The notes below the pieces were generated by a model that worked only from the letters and a program-made list of their open reading frames with translations, ran no database searches and had not been told where the DNA came from. Source: an uncultured Campylobacter sp. (GTDB lineage Bacteria; Campylobacterota; Campylobacteria; Campylobacterales; Campylobacteraceae). Taken from it: a stretch of 64,000 bases of DNA. A program made the position numbers and the translations under genes. The stretch covers positions 237,020-301,019 of the forward strand of contig NZ_CAUQKJ010000002.1 of assembly GCF_963518785.1 (NCBI RefSeq). The letters are read 5' to 3'. Positions 32,812 through 41,174 of this stretch are shown here, piece by piece (position 1 is the stretch's first letter; the number at the start of each line of letters is the position of its first letter).

Positions 32812-34155
32812 ATGGACTTTATGGTGATATTGCAATTTATCGTGTTGCTCGGCGGCATCTACCTAGGCGTTAAGCTAGGCGGCATGGGCGTCGGTTATGC
32901 AGGCGGCTTGGGCGTTGTCGTCCTAGCCATTTTGGGCATGAAGGTCGATATGAAGGATATCCCGATTGACGTTATCCTAATTATCGCATCGGTAATCTCC
33001 GCGATTACGGCGCTGCAAGTCGCAGGCGGACTTGATTATTTGGTTCAGGTAGCATCTAAAATTTTAAGGAAAAATCCTAAGCAGATCAACTTCCTAGCGC
33101 CTATCGTTACCTATCTACTTACGATACTTGCGGGCACCGGACATACTGCGTTTTCTATGATTCCGGTTATCGTCGAGGTCGCAAAGACGCAGAATATCAA
33201 GCCTTCCGCTCCTCTTGCGCTTTCGGTCGTTTCGTCTCAGGTAGCGATCACTGCGAGCCCTATTTCAGCGGCGTTCGTCGCTATGAGCGGCTTGTGCGAG
33301 AAGCTAGGCGTTAGCTATCCTAAACTTTTGTTTATCTGCATCTCTACTACCTTCGTAGCTATGTTGATTACGGCTTTTATCGTAAATAAATTCTACGATC
33401 TCGATCTTTCAAAAGACCCTGTTTACAAAGAGAGACTTTCAAAAGGTCTTGTAGCCGAGATCAAAGCCGAGGAGTATAAAGAGCCGAAGCCTTATGCGAA
33501 AAGATCGGTTGCGATATTTGCTGTCGGCGTTTTGATCGTCGTTTGCTATGCGCTTGCGATCTCAAAGAGCGTCGGCTTGGTAGAAAAACCGATCCTTTCA
33601 AGAGATAGCGCGATCATCAGCTTTATGCTAACCATCGGCTTTCTTATCGCTGTTTTGTGCAAGATCGATACGGGCAAACTGCTCTCTACCAGCACTTTCC
33701 AAAGCGGTATGAATGCGTGCATCTGCGTCATCGGTATCGCATGGCTCGGTACCACTTTCGTAAACGGGCATATTGACAGCATCAAAGAGGTAGCTAAAAA
33801 CGTCGTTACGCAGTATCCTTTCGTACTAGCCGTCGCGCTATATTTCCTAAGCTGCTTGCTATACTCGCAGGCTGCGACCACAAAGGTTATGATGCCTGCC
33901 GTCGCCGCCGCGCTTGGAATGACTAGCCCTGAAAATTCTGGTCAAATTTGGATCTTAGTCGCATCGTTTGCAGCCGTTTCGGGCTTGTTCGTGCTCCCTA
34001 CCTATCCTACGACGCTCGGCGCGATCGCCATGGACGATACCGGAACGACTAGAGTCGGTAAATTTGTATTTAACCACTCGTTCTTCCTTCCGGGAACCAT
34101 TATGGTTGCGATTTCGGTCGCTCTAGGATTTTTAGTAGCTCCTGCACTAATCTAA
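32812..34155 (+). CDS. dcuA: anaerobic C4-dicarboxylate transporter, DcuA/DcuB family
   Basis: Inner-membrane carrier of 447 residues with about ten hydrophobic segments. It exchanges aspartate, fumarate, malate and succinate; with AspA it supports aspartate/succinate antiport during fumarate respiration. The family-specific stretches LAGTGHTAFSMIPVIVEVAK (about 103-122) and SSQVAITASPISAAFVAMSG (about 143-162) are clear. The ATG follows ATAAGGAG. DcuA is chosen over DcuB because it is the paralogue next to aspA in C. jejuni; sequence alone would not separate them safely. A strong terminator follows. Confidence 0.92.
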   Translation: MDFMVILQFIVLLGGIYLGVKLGGMGVGYAGGLGVVVLAILGMKVDMKDIPIDVILIIASVISAITALQVAGGLDYLVQVASKILRKNPKQINFLAPIVTYLLTILAGTGHTAFSMIPVIVEVAKTQNIKPSAPLALSVVSSQVAITASPISAAFVAMSGLCEKLGVSYPKLLFICISTTFVAMLITAFIVNKFYDLDLSKDPVYKERLSKGLVAEIKAEEYKEPKPYAKRSVAIFAVGVLIVVCYALAISKSVGLVEKPILSRDSAIISFMLTIGFLIAVLCKIDTGKLLSTSTFQSGMNACICVIGIAWLGTTFVNGHIDSIKEVAKNVVTQYPFVLAVALYFLSCLLYSQAATTKVMMPAVAAALGMTSPENSGQIWILVASFAAVSGLFVLPTYPTTLGAIAMDDTGTTRVGKFVFNHSFFLPGTIMVAISVALGFLVAPALI

Positions 34156-34174
34156 GATTAGTATTCCTTTCATT

Positions 34175-34200
34175 TGCGCCGAATTTTTCGGCGCATTTTT
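34175..34200 (+). terminator. rho-independent terminator after dcuA
   Basis: TGCGCCGAA (34175-34183) pairs with TTCGGCGCA (34187-34195) through a 3-base loop, followed by TTTTT to 34200. It is the cleanest intrinsic terminator of the window, 19 bases beyond the dcuA stop. Confidence 0.9.
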
Positions 34201-34437
34201 AACCACATTTAAAATCTTTAATATAATTTAGTAGGTAAAATTCTATCGATTTTGGGGCCTGCCGTATTTGCTTATAAATTTAACTTCTAATCGCATACAA
34301 AAACTACAAGCCTGCCAGTAGTATTTGAGTGGGAGTAAAATTTCATTTGAAATTTCATATCCATATTATGCTAGATGATAAATCAAAATTTCAGCCAAAA
34401 AACATATAATGTAAGAAATTCAAAACAAGGAGAAAAT

Positions 34438-34965
34438 ATGAAAAACCTAATCATCGTCGCTCATCCCGATATGGCAAGCTCACACGCAAACAAGGCGTGG
34501 CGCGAGGTAGCCAAAAAGCAAGCGGATAAATTTGATATTCACGAAATTTACGCTGCTTATCCGAACGGCGAAATAAACGTAGCGCGCGAGCAGGAGTCAC
34601 TTTTAAGCCACGATAAAATTATCATTCAGTTTCCACTTTATTGGTACAGCTATCCGCCGCTTTTAAAGCAATGGTTCGACGATGTATTCGCCTACGGCTG
34701 GGCTTACGGCAGCACCGGCGGCAAGCTGAAAGGTAAAGAATTCGCCCTAGCGATCACTATCGGCGACGAGCGAAACAACTATAAAAAAGACGGCACGATC
34801 GGATTTAACATAGAGGAAGTTATCACGCCTTTTAAATGCGCGATGAATTTTACAGGCGCCAAGCTACTGCCGTGCCACTTTGGCTATGGATTTTCATTTC
34901 ATCCAGATAGCGAATATATCGCAAAAAGTGCAGAAAAATACGAAGAATTTTTAGCAAAATTTTAA
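34438..34965 (+). CDS. NAD(P)H oxidoreductase, flavodoxin-like (KefF/YwrO type)
   Basis: Soluble FMN or FAD quinone reductase of 175 residues. The N-terminal LIIVAHPDMASSHANKAW phosphate loop, IIIQFPLYWYSYPPLLKQWFDDVF and the following GKLKGKEFALAITIGDE segment are typical of the KefF/YheR/YwrO family. Relatives reduce quinones or electrophiles, and some activate Kef potassium efflux. The start at 34438 has AAGGAG upstream; the frame from 34375 would add 21 unlikely residues. A TATAAT lies at 34405-34410. No kef gene is near. It is distinct from the MdaB-like reductase at 9.4 kb, so the cell has at least two. Confidence 0.88.
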   Translation: MKNLIIVAHPDMASSHANKAWREVAKKQADKFDIHEIYAAYPNGEINVAREQESLLSHDKIIIQFPLYWYSYPPLLKQWFDDVFAYGWAYGSTGGKLKGKEFALAITIGDERNNYKKDGTIGFNIEEVITPFKCAMNFTGAKLLPCHFGYGFSFHPDSEYIAKSAEKYEEFLAKF

Positions 34966-36440
34966 AATTTACAAAGGCAAAATCGCTTTTTTAGTCGCAA
35001 AATTTTATTTTAAAAAGTGGCGGATGAAGATCGTCTCGTTTCATCCGCACTGCTTGGCACGCTTCCTGGATCGCTATTTTTGCGTTGCACACGCAGCCTG
35101 CTGACGTAATCCCACGCCCTTTTGATCGTAAATCTTACTCCACCTCCCTAATGGGGCAAAATTTACGTTAAAATTTATACGAAATTGCCGTATGAAGTAT
35201 GCTTTAGTACAGCCATATAAAAATCAGTGAGCATAAAATTTTACCTAAAAATTTGCACCCGCTCGCAATAATACTCGTCTTAAATTTCCACAAGGCGCTA
35301 AAAAACTATGTATGTCCCGTCATAGCTACTGCTTCAAACTCTCCGTTAAAATTATATTAAACTCGTAAAGTCGCGCGTTCACTATACGTTACCGGGCTTG
35401 TATTGCACTCACCAAGCTCATCCTCATCAATGCCAAAACAGCATTAATCATATTGCTAGAAAGCGTGTCAGCTGGCAGGTATAAAAGAGAACTACTGCGA
35501 AAGTGGCGCAAAATACGATACCTCCACGCTTAGCTGCTTAGTGCTTGCTGCTCTGCGAGTGCAAGTCCAAGATCCAAAAAGAGATTTAAAGTAAAGTAGC
35601 GCCTGCCACCCTACGCGCGTGCAGATAGCTCAAAGCTGCCAAAAAGTTTGCGCTCACTTCGCCACTGAGCGCAATTTGCCTATTGCGCAGCTATTAATAC
35701 TTTCAGATTTTAACTTGTTCACTTTTACTTTCCGTCTTTTAAATGCCTGCGCACAGCTAGCTGCAAAGACGTATTCGCTGGATATGCCTTGTAGCTCGCC
35801 CCCCATACCCTCGATAAAAATTCGCCGTAATTTATGCGGATATTTGACAGCAGGATCGTTTGGACACGATCTTTCATACGAAGCCCAAAAACGCTACGCC
35901 GATACTGATGCGCGCCATTTTTTCGCTCTGCGCGCGCTGCCTACGTCGCTGCGGTCACAATTTTTCTGATACTACATTTAAAGACAACCTATCGCCAAAA
36001 CTACCGAAAAGCTTTTAGCCTTGTTTTTTTGCTTTAGAATTTAGTCTCAATCAGTTCTTTGCTAATAAACCGACAGAATTTCCATGCGTTTGGTATATCA
36101 GCTCATCCATAAGAAATTTAGCTAAATTATTTGAATTCCTAAAGACGCAGCAACTTTTCTATCGCGTCTTATTTCGAATCGCAGCAAAATTCTACCGCCA
36201 CACTGCAAAGAGTTAAATTCTATCGAGCAGATTTATTAAAAATTTTAAGAGTAGCAAAAGCAGTAATAGATGATTAATGCTTTTCCAAATGGATACCGCT
36301 ACCATTAAAATTTTAATCAAAAGATATCCATTAAATTTAGGCTCTTTAAATTAGCCAGCAAAAGCTTAAATTTCACAAGGTTCCCTGTGAAAGCAAACCC
36401 CGCAATACTTCATTAAACGGCGCAAAAGCCACTTTAAATT
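34966..36440. other. 1.5-kb gene-poor stretch, probably decayed
   Basis: No credible gene on either strand. A hairpin, GCGGATGAA (35020-35028) with TTCATCCGC (35040-35048), lies 55 bp after the preceding gene and may end its transcript. From about 35060 to 36000 the DNA has few AAATTT repeats and looks like former coding sequence with many stops; after 36120 the repeats return. The 116-codon plus frame (35619-35969) has no ribosome site or family resemblance. The stretch precedes a frameshifted SMI1/KNR4-type gene, so it might hold remains of a polymorphic toxin locus; that is speculation. Confidence 0.4.
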
Positions 36441-37123
36441 TTATCCCGCGACGCGATTTACCCAGATCAAAAACTCATCGCTTGGGTTCTCGTCGTCCAA
36501 ATGCGCGGGAGTGACGAGCTCAAGCGCGGTCTGCGGGATCGTCGTTTTGAACGTCTGTGTTACCCACTGCTGAAATTTCAGGTTTGGATGTACGATAAAA
36601 TCGTCATTATCGCTGTTTGGCGGCGCGCTAAAATCCTCGTCCCAGCAGATTTCATCGTATCCGATCGCAAGCAATCGCAAAAAATCAAGCCCGCTATGAG
36701 CCAAAACGCAGGTCATGCTCGAGCCGGAACCGGAGCCCATGTGCGGGGTCTAGCCTCGCCCGGATCGTCCAGCCACAGCGCGCACATCGAGCCCTCCGAG
36801 CCGCTGCCTGCGAATACGCAAAGCCGCCGCTTGATCTCCGCAGCAAGCTCGCGATCCTCGCCGTAAAACCAATACCTTAGCTCCTCGTCGCGATTTTTCG
36901 GCTCATCCGTGAAAAAGACGATGTCCGTGCCGCCCTCGCGCTCATCATTGCTCCAGCTCTGCTGCAGCCGATCCTGCGGATAGAGATAGCCGCGTCTGCG
37001 CCCGCCCACGTCGTCATAAAAGCCGTTTGCCTCGATCCACGCATAAAGCGCCTCAAACTCGCTCGGCACGCGCATGCCCTGCGGTAGCGCCTCGCACAGC
37101 TGCGCTAGTAATAAATTTTCCAC
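36441..37123 (-). pseudogene. SMI1/KNR4-family (immunity-type) protein gene with frameshift
   Basis: Read from ATG 37123 (ribosome site AAAGGAG upstream) the frame gives 136 residues and ends just after EARPRTWAPVPARA. The frame one step away continues with HMGSGSGSSMTCVLAHSGLDFLRLLAIGYDEICWDED and ends at 36441. Joined, they give one protein of about 225 residues with the SMI1/KNR4 pattern: the CALWLDDPGE strand, then a Gly-Ser segment, a DFLRLLAIGYDE helix and a C-terminal DEFLIWVNR. The change of frame lies at about 36740-36760. SMI1/KNR4 proteins are common immunity proteins of contact-dependent toxins; no toxin gene remains nearby. Sequencing error is an alternative. Confidence 0.65.
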
Positions 37124-37662
37124 GATCGCTCCTTTTCCTAAATTTGCCGCTCAAATTTTACTGCGTTTCGGCTAAAATTACGGATATTTTTCTAATATCT
37201 GCGGCGTTTTACGCGCCTCATCGCCGCAATCGCAAATCGGGCTTTTAAAATTTAGCCGATTTTGATTGCGATACACACGCGGCGGCGTGAACGCATATTT
37301 GAAAAAGTATGATAATTTTCAGTAGAGAAATGCGTAAAATTTTACGACTTAAATTTTACTATTTTAAGGCCTCTTTGTTTTTTTCAGAAATTTATGGTTT
37401 TAAATTTAGCTCGCCGCAGAGAAAAATTTTAGCGATATCTATAAATTTAAAATTTCTCGCGCCTTTTGTTTGCAGGCCTCAAATTTTTGCTCAAACTCCG
37501 CGCACCTTTTCAGCTCGTTTTTCGCCCCTATTTTGGTGTATCCCGAGCCTCGCCCCAGAAAATATACATAGCTCGTATTCTAAAATTTCATTATAAACGG
37601 CACTTTGTCATTATTAAATTTACAAATTTTGCCGCCGTCTGATCGGACGGACGAAATTTCGT
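37124..37662. other. intergenic spacer with AT-rich repeats
   Basis: About 540 bp. AAATTT cores recur from 37230 to 37480 (TAAATTTTACTATTTTAAGG type). A plus-strand frame of 95 codons (37309-37596) is Phe/Ser/Leu-rich without ribosome site and is taken as an artefact. Nothing else seen. Confidence 0.4.
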
Positions 37663-38349
37663 CTAAATTCCAAGCTCGGCTCTTACGAGCGCTTCGTTTT
37701 GCGGCGTCAAAAAGCCCGCGATATCCTGCCACATGGAGTGAAAGCCGTATCCGCCGTCTATCATCTCGCTGCGTGCGGCGTCCAAGCTCCAGCTCTGATA
37801 GATCACGCGGTACATCGCCACCACAAGCCCCGTGCGATCGGCTCCATGATAGCAGTGCACGAGCACGGCGCCCTCCTTTTGGCGCTCGCGAATGGTGCGC
37901 AAGACGTCCGCGATCTGCGCGGGCTTTATCTCCCAGCTTTGAAGCGGCTTGTTCGCGAGCCAAAATTGATCCCCGAACGCCCTTCTGTCGCCGCCCCTAC
38001 TAAAATGGCGCAGATTTACGATGCTTTTGATGCCAAGCTCGTGCAGCTTTGCGGCGTAGCTTCCATCAAGCTGTGCGCTGCGAAACAGCAGCTCGTCCAC
38101 GCGGTAGAAATTTTTCGCTTCGTCGATGAGGGTCGCTTTTTGCGATGAGTTTGAGTTTATGCCGCGCGCTGCGGTATCTGCGTTTTTAAAATGCGCGTTT
38201 TGAAATTTGGCGTCTTTTGTGTCCGCGAGATTTTGCTCCGCGTCGCTCGTTTTTCTAAAATTTATGGAATTTGCTTCTGTTGCGAGCTCCGCATTTATGC
38301 CGGTCGCAAAGAAAAATGCGGCCGCTAGCGCAAGGGTTTTAAAATTCAA
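37663..38349 (-). CDS. exported dual-specificity/tyrosine phosphatase-like protein
   Basis: Signal peptide (MNFKTLALAAAFFFATGINA, 1-20), then a low-complexity stretch (about 22-70; Asn, Ala, Lys, Asp-rich), then a cysteine-phosphatase domain. The CX5R signature is HCYHGADRTG with Cys166 and Arg172, preceded by FYRVDELLFRSAQL and GIKSIVNLR as in DSP/Tyr phosphatases of the DUF442/PTP-like group. The likely general acid region is around RGGDRRAFGDQFW. Export to the periplasm with this fold is found in several Gram-negatives; substrates could be phosphoproteins, phosphoinositides or inositol phosphates and cannot be chosen here. No operon partner. Confidence 0.82.
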   Translation of the reverse strand: MNFKTLALAAAFFFATGINAELATEANSINFRKTSDAEQNLADTKDAKFQNAHFKNADTAARGINSNSSQKATLIDEAKNFYRVDELLFRSAQLDGSYAAKLHELGIKSIVNLRHFSRGGDRRAFGDQFWLANKPLQSWEIKPAQIADVLRTIRERQKEGAVLVHCYHGADRTGLVVAMYRVIYQSWSLDAARSEMIDGGYGFHSMWQDIAGFLTPQNEALVRAELGI

Positions 38350-38740
38350 ATTTCATCCTTTAAATTTGGCTAAATTTTATGATTTTTGTAAAATTTGACG
38401 CTCGCAGTTAAAATGCAAAATTTGCAAGCGCGCCTTAATTTAACGCAAAATTTGAGCGTCAAGCCCGCTCAAATCGCCGCTAGATTTCGCCGCAAGCCCG
38501 CAAATCGCGCCGTTAAAATCAAAATTTCGTTTTAAATTTCCCCGTTCCCGCCCTCGGTATCGCTAGATCAGTACGCGGTAGTTACATTGCGTAGTTACAT
38601 TGCCCCTGTAAATTTACTGAAAATAAATCGTAAAAGGGGTGCGCCCGTTTCCGCGAGCGCTGCCATAAACCTGCTTCGCAGGTGAGTTTCGTACTCGCCT
38701 CTTGCGATACTTACCCGAAATTTTTCTAAATTTTACGCTT
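38350..38740. other. intergenic spacer with short tandem repeat and hairpins
   Basis: About 390 bp. AAATTT/GC repeats from 38350 to 38540. A 13-bp direct tandem repeat, GTAGTTACATTGC, occurs twice at 38578-38603. A hairpin ACCTGC/GCAGGT at 38669-38683 and an overlapping GGTGAGT/ACTCGCC hairpin lie 60 bp beyond the DIP1984 gene and may terminate it. No gene. Confidence 0.4.
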
Positions 38741-39199
38741 TTAGCTTTCGATCAGATCGGTCTGCCAGTTTGCGCCTTGCAGCGTCGTGTCAAGCTGCCT
38801 GATCTGTCTAGCTATCTCGTCCACCTGTTTTTGCAGCGCCGCAACGTCGACCGTGCTTAAAATTTTAATCTCGCTACGCGAATATGCATCGATCTTTTGC
38901 GCGGCAGCTTGCGCGAATGCACGCAGCGCGCCCGCTTTTAGCGTGAGTATGTCGCGCTTGGCGATCAGCTCGGTTAGGCTTTTGCCGTCCGTTTTTGCGG
39001 TGCAGTTGGTTAAATTTATCCGAACGATTAGGCGCTCAAGCTCGCTTGTGAACGCGTCCAGCTCGGCTAGCAGCGCCTTTGGCTCTTCGCTAGGATTCTC
39101 GCCCTCCTGCACTTTTGCGTTGTCCGCAAGCCTTGATTTTAGCTGCTCGATGCGTTTTTGTATGTCGGCGCGCAGTATCAGCGCCTCGGCCAGTTTCAT
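38741..39199 (-). CDS. DIP1984 family protein
   Basis: 152 residues, soluble, almost entirely helical. MKLAEALILRADIQKRIEQLKSRL, EGENPSEEP, LIVRINLTNCTAKTDGKSLTELIAKRDIL and the C-terminal QIRQLDTTLQGANWQTDL are characteristic of the DIP1984 family (once called septicolysin). Biochemical function is unknown; structures show helical bundles. The start at 39199 has AAAGGAC upstream. It lies 18 bp after the DUF799 lipoprotein gene on the same strand and so could be the last gene of that operon, although DIP1984 also occurs alone elsewhere. Confidence 0.85.
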   Translation of the reverse strand: MKLAEALILRADIQKRIEQLKSRLADNAKVQEGENPSEEPKALLAELDAFTSELERLIVRINLTNCTAKTDGKSLTELIAKRDILTLKAGALRAFAQAAAQKIDAYSRSEIKILSTVDVAALQKQVDEIARQIRQLDTTLQGANWQTDLIES

Positions 39200-39217
39200 T
39201 TTCGTCCTTTTTAAAAT

Positions 39218-39898
39218 TTATTTGCCGCCGCCAAGCTGCCTATCCTGGCCGTAGTGCGGCGAATACGGGCCGTAGAGCAAGCATTTGTTGCAGTTCTGAG
39301 CCAGCAGCATCGCATCTGCGCTCGCAGAGAGCTTGTATCCCGCGTCGGTGATCGTATCACCAACCTGCTTAATGACAGCGGAGATCAGCATGCCTACAAG
39401 ATCGCTACTGCCTCTGCTTGAGTCGTCGCTTACCTGCGCAGAGCCCTCCCAGAGCGTCGCACCGCTTCGCAGATCCACGAGCTTGGCATTGACCGCCACG
39501 ACACTTACGCTATTTAGCAGCATATACGAAGTGCCGTATTTGACGACATCCATGTATAGCACGGCGTCTGCGCCGAAAATCTGTCTTAGCTTGTGCGCGG
39601 AGACGTTTTGAATCTCGCTCGCCTCGTAAATTCCGTTATTTTTGAAGGTCTCATGCACGAGCGCAGGCGAAAATACATAATACCCGGCCTCGCTTAGCGG
39701 ATAGATCGCATGAGCAAGCACGGCGGGACCCGCATCCACTTCGGTTGTTTCGTTGCTCGGCATCAGCACCAAAATCGATCGCGGCTTAGCCTGCTGAAGC
39801 GCCGAGTAGTCGTAAATCTCGGGCTGCGAGCTTGCACACGCGCTAAAAAACAGCGCCACGAATACGCTAAAAATCGCTATTTGAGCTTTATTTTTCAT
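39218..39898 (-). CDS. DUF799 lipoprotein (GNA1162-like)
   Basis: Lipoprotein of 226 residues: signal peptide with lipobox FSAC (Cys21), then an alpha/beta domain with RSILVLMPSNETTEVDAGPAVLAHAIYPLSEAGYYVFSPALVHETF, the hallmark of DUF799 (meningococcal GNA1162). Known structures of the family resemble TolB-N or ABC-domain folds. It overlaps the DUF4810 gene by 4 bp (ATGA). With CsgG-like and DUF4810 lipoproteins it forms a conserved three-gene set found in several Gram-negatives, probably an outer-membrane-associated complex of unknown function. Confidence 0.85.
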   Translation of the reverse strand: MKNKAQIAIFSVFVALFFSACASSQPEIYDYSALQQAKPRSILVLMPSNETTEVDAGPAVLAHAIYPLSEAGYYVFSPALVHETFKNNGIYEASEIQNVSAHKLRQIFGADAVLYMDVVKYGTSYMLLNSVSVVAVNAKLVDLRSGATLWEGSAQVSDDSSRGSSDLVGMLISAVIKQVGDTITDAGYKLSASADAMLLAQNCNKCLLYGPYSPHYGQDRQLGGGK

Positions 39899-40389
39899 TT
39901 TTTAGCCTTTTTATTCGTTTTGCCGCCCTGCTTCGCGGCAGCTTTGCCTTGCTTCGCAGAGGCTGCTTTAGCGGCTTCGCGTCCGCTTGATCCTTGGACT
40001 TTATCAGCGCCCGACTTGGTCGCAGCCTCAGCTTTTTTAAGCGCGGCCGGGTTTGTAACGAAGGTCAAAAACGGCTTTGATTCAGGGAAGGCCTGAGCTT
40101 CTTTTTCAAAGCTCTCCCTCGCCCTCGCGCCGTTACCCGCGCTTAGATACAAAAGTCCCAGATGCGAATAGAGCCCAGGCGGGACTTTAAGCCCCTTTTC
40201 GTATGCCTTTTGGATAGATTTTTCAAGCGCTTCGATCTGTTCGCCTACGTCGCCTTCCTGCTTTAGATACTGATAGGTCGAGTCCGTGTAGCTGCCGTCC
40301 CAGTAATAAATTTGATTCCGCGTCCCGCCGCCGCAGCCGCAAAAGATCACGGCCGCAGCAGCAAGAGCAAGAGCACTGCTCGCTTTCAA
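39895..40389 (-). CDS. DUF4810 lipoprotein
   Basis: 164 residues. Signal peptide with lipobox (IFCGC, acylated Cys about 19), then the DUF4810 pattern YYWDGSYTDSTYQYLKQEGD with helical repeat-like sequence (LEKSIQKAYEKGLKVPPGLYSHLGLLYLSAGNGARARESFEKEAQAFPESKPFL), which resembles a tetratricopeptide pair. The C-terminal 45 residues are Ala/Lys/Gly-rich and probably disordered. It begins 9 bp after the CsgG-like gene and overlaps the DUF799 gene by 4 bp, so all three are translated from one message. Confidence 0.83.
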   Translation of the reverse strand: MKASSALALAAAAVIFCGCGGGTRNQIYYWDGSYTDSTYQYLKQEGDVGEQIEALEKSIQKAYEKGLKVPPGLYSHLGLLYLSAGNGARARESFEKEAQAFPESKPFLTFVTNPAALKKAEAATKSGADKVQGSSGREAAKAASAKQGKAAAKQGGKTNKKAKK

Positions 40390-40398
40390 ATTTAATCC

Positions 40399-41076
40399 TT
40401 ATCTCACTTTAAACGCGCCGTTTTCAAGGCCGTTTACGAGATTATTGACCGCTTCGATGATCGCCAGGCTTAGCACCTTGCCGTTTAGCGTCGAATCATA
40501 GCCCGCAGTGCCGCCGAAACCTAGCACTTCGCGGTTTGATAGCTCGTATTCGCCCGCGCCCTGAGTTGAAAAGACCACCTCGGACGTCCTGACGTCAACG
40601 ATGTTTAAATTTACTTTAGAATACGCGGTTTGGGTCTTTCCCTTGCCTAAAATTCCAAACAGCTGATGATCTCCGGTCGTCTTGCGACCAAACTCAGTCA
40701 CGTCGCCGGTGATAACGTATCTGGCGCCCTTTAAGTTTTGCGCGCTTTTGGAGATTGCGCTTTCCTCTTTGATGGCGCGCATATTCGTGCGATCAAGCAC
40801 CGAGAAGCGTCCCGTTTGCTGTAAATTTGAAATAAGGATCGTCTGCGCTTGGTTGCCCAGTCTATCCTCGCCGTCTGAGAACACGCCGTTGTTGTAAGAG
40901 GATTGATTGTTGAAGCGTCCTACCGACACGGCGATCCGCTCGCCCGAGTAGTTGGTGTTTAAGCTCGCTACCGTAGGGGTTTGCACTACGCGAGAGCTTT
41001 CTTTCGCGCATCCGCTAAATAGCGCCAGCACCGAAGCCGCAATAACGGCAACCGATATGGTTTTTTTGAAATTCAT
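40399..41076 (-). CDS. CsgG/HfaB-family lipoprotein
   Basis: 225 residues. Lipobox FSGC (Cys23) after a typical signal peptide, then the CsgG domain: RIAVSVGRFNNQSSYNNG, LISNLQQTGRFSVLDRTNMRAIKEE, GARYVITGDVTEFG, VNLNIVDVRTSEVVFSTQGAGEYE. CsgG makes the outer-membrane secretion pore for curli; shorter family members such as this one occur without curli genes, in a set with DUF4810 and DUF799 lipoproteins, and are thought to act together in the envelope. No curlin subunit gene is nearby. First gene of the trio, ATG preceded by AAGGAG. Confidence 0.87.
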   Translation of the reverse strand: MNFKKTISVAVIAASVLALFSGCAKESSRVVQTPTVASLNTNYSGERIAVSVGRFNNQSSYNNGVFSDGEDRLGNQAQTILISNLQQTGRFSVLDRTNMRAIKEESAISKSAQNLKGARYVITGDVTEFGRKTTGDHQLFGILGKGKTQTAYSKVNLNIVDVRTSEVVFSTQGAGEYELSNREVLGFGGTAGYDSTLNGKVLSLAIIEAVNNLVNGLENGAFKVR

Positions 41077-41101
41077 TCTTTACTCCTTGAAAAAATTTAC
41101 G

Positions 41102-41107
41102 TATAAT
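41102..41107 (+). promoter_or_regulatory. -10 element in the divergent CsgG-like/two-component promoter region
   Basis: TATAAT at 41102-41107 in the 98-bp space between the divergent genes could serve the response regulator at 41175. On the minus strand TATTAT overlapping it could serve the CsgG-like gene. Which is used cannot be told from sequence; the layout would permit shared control. Confidence 0.4.
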
Positions 41108-41174
41108 ATCTCATTGTTTCTTAAAATTTTATGTATAAATTTAAGCGCATAAATTTAGCAAAACGGGAGCGATT

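Noticed and set aside
35619..35969. 116-codon plus-strand frame in the gene-poor region
   Set aside because: No ribosome site and no recognisable protein; Cys/Ser/Phe-rich chance frame.
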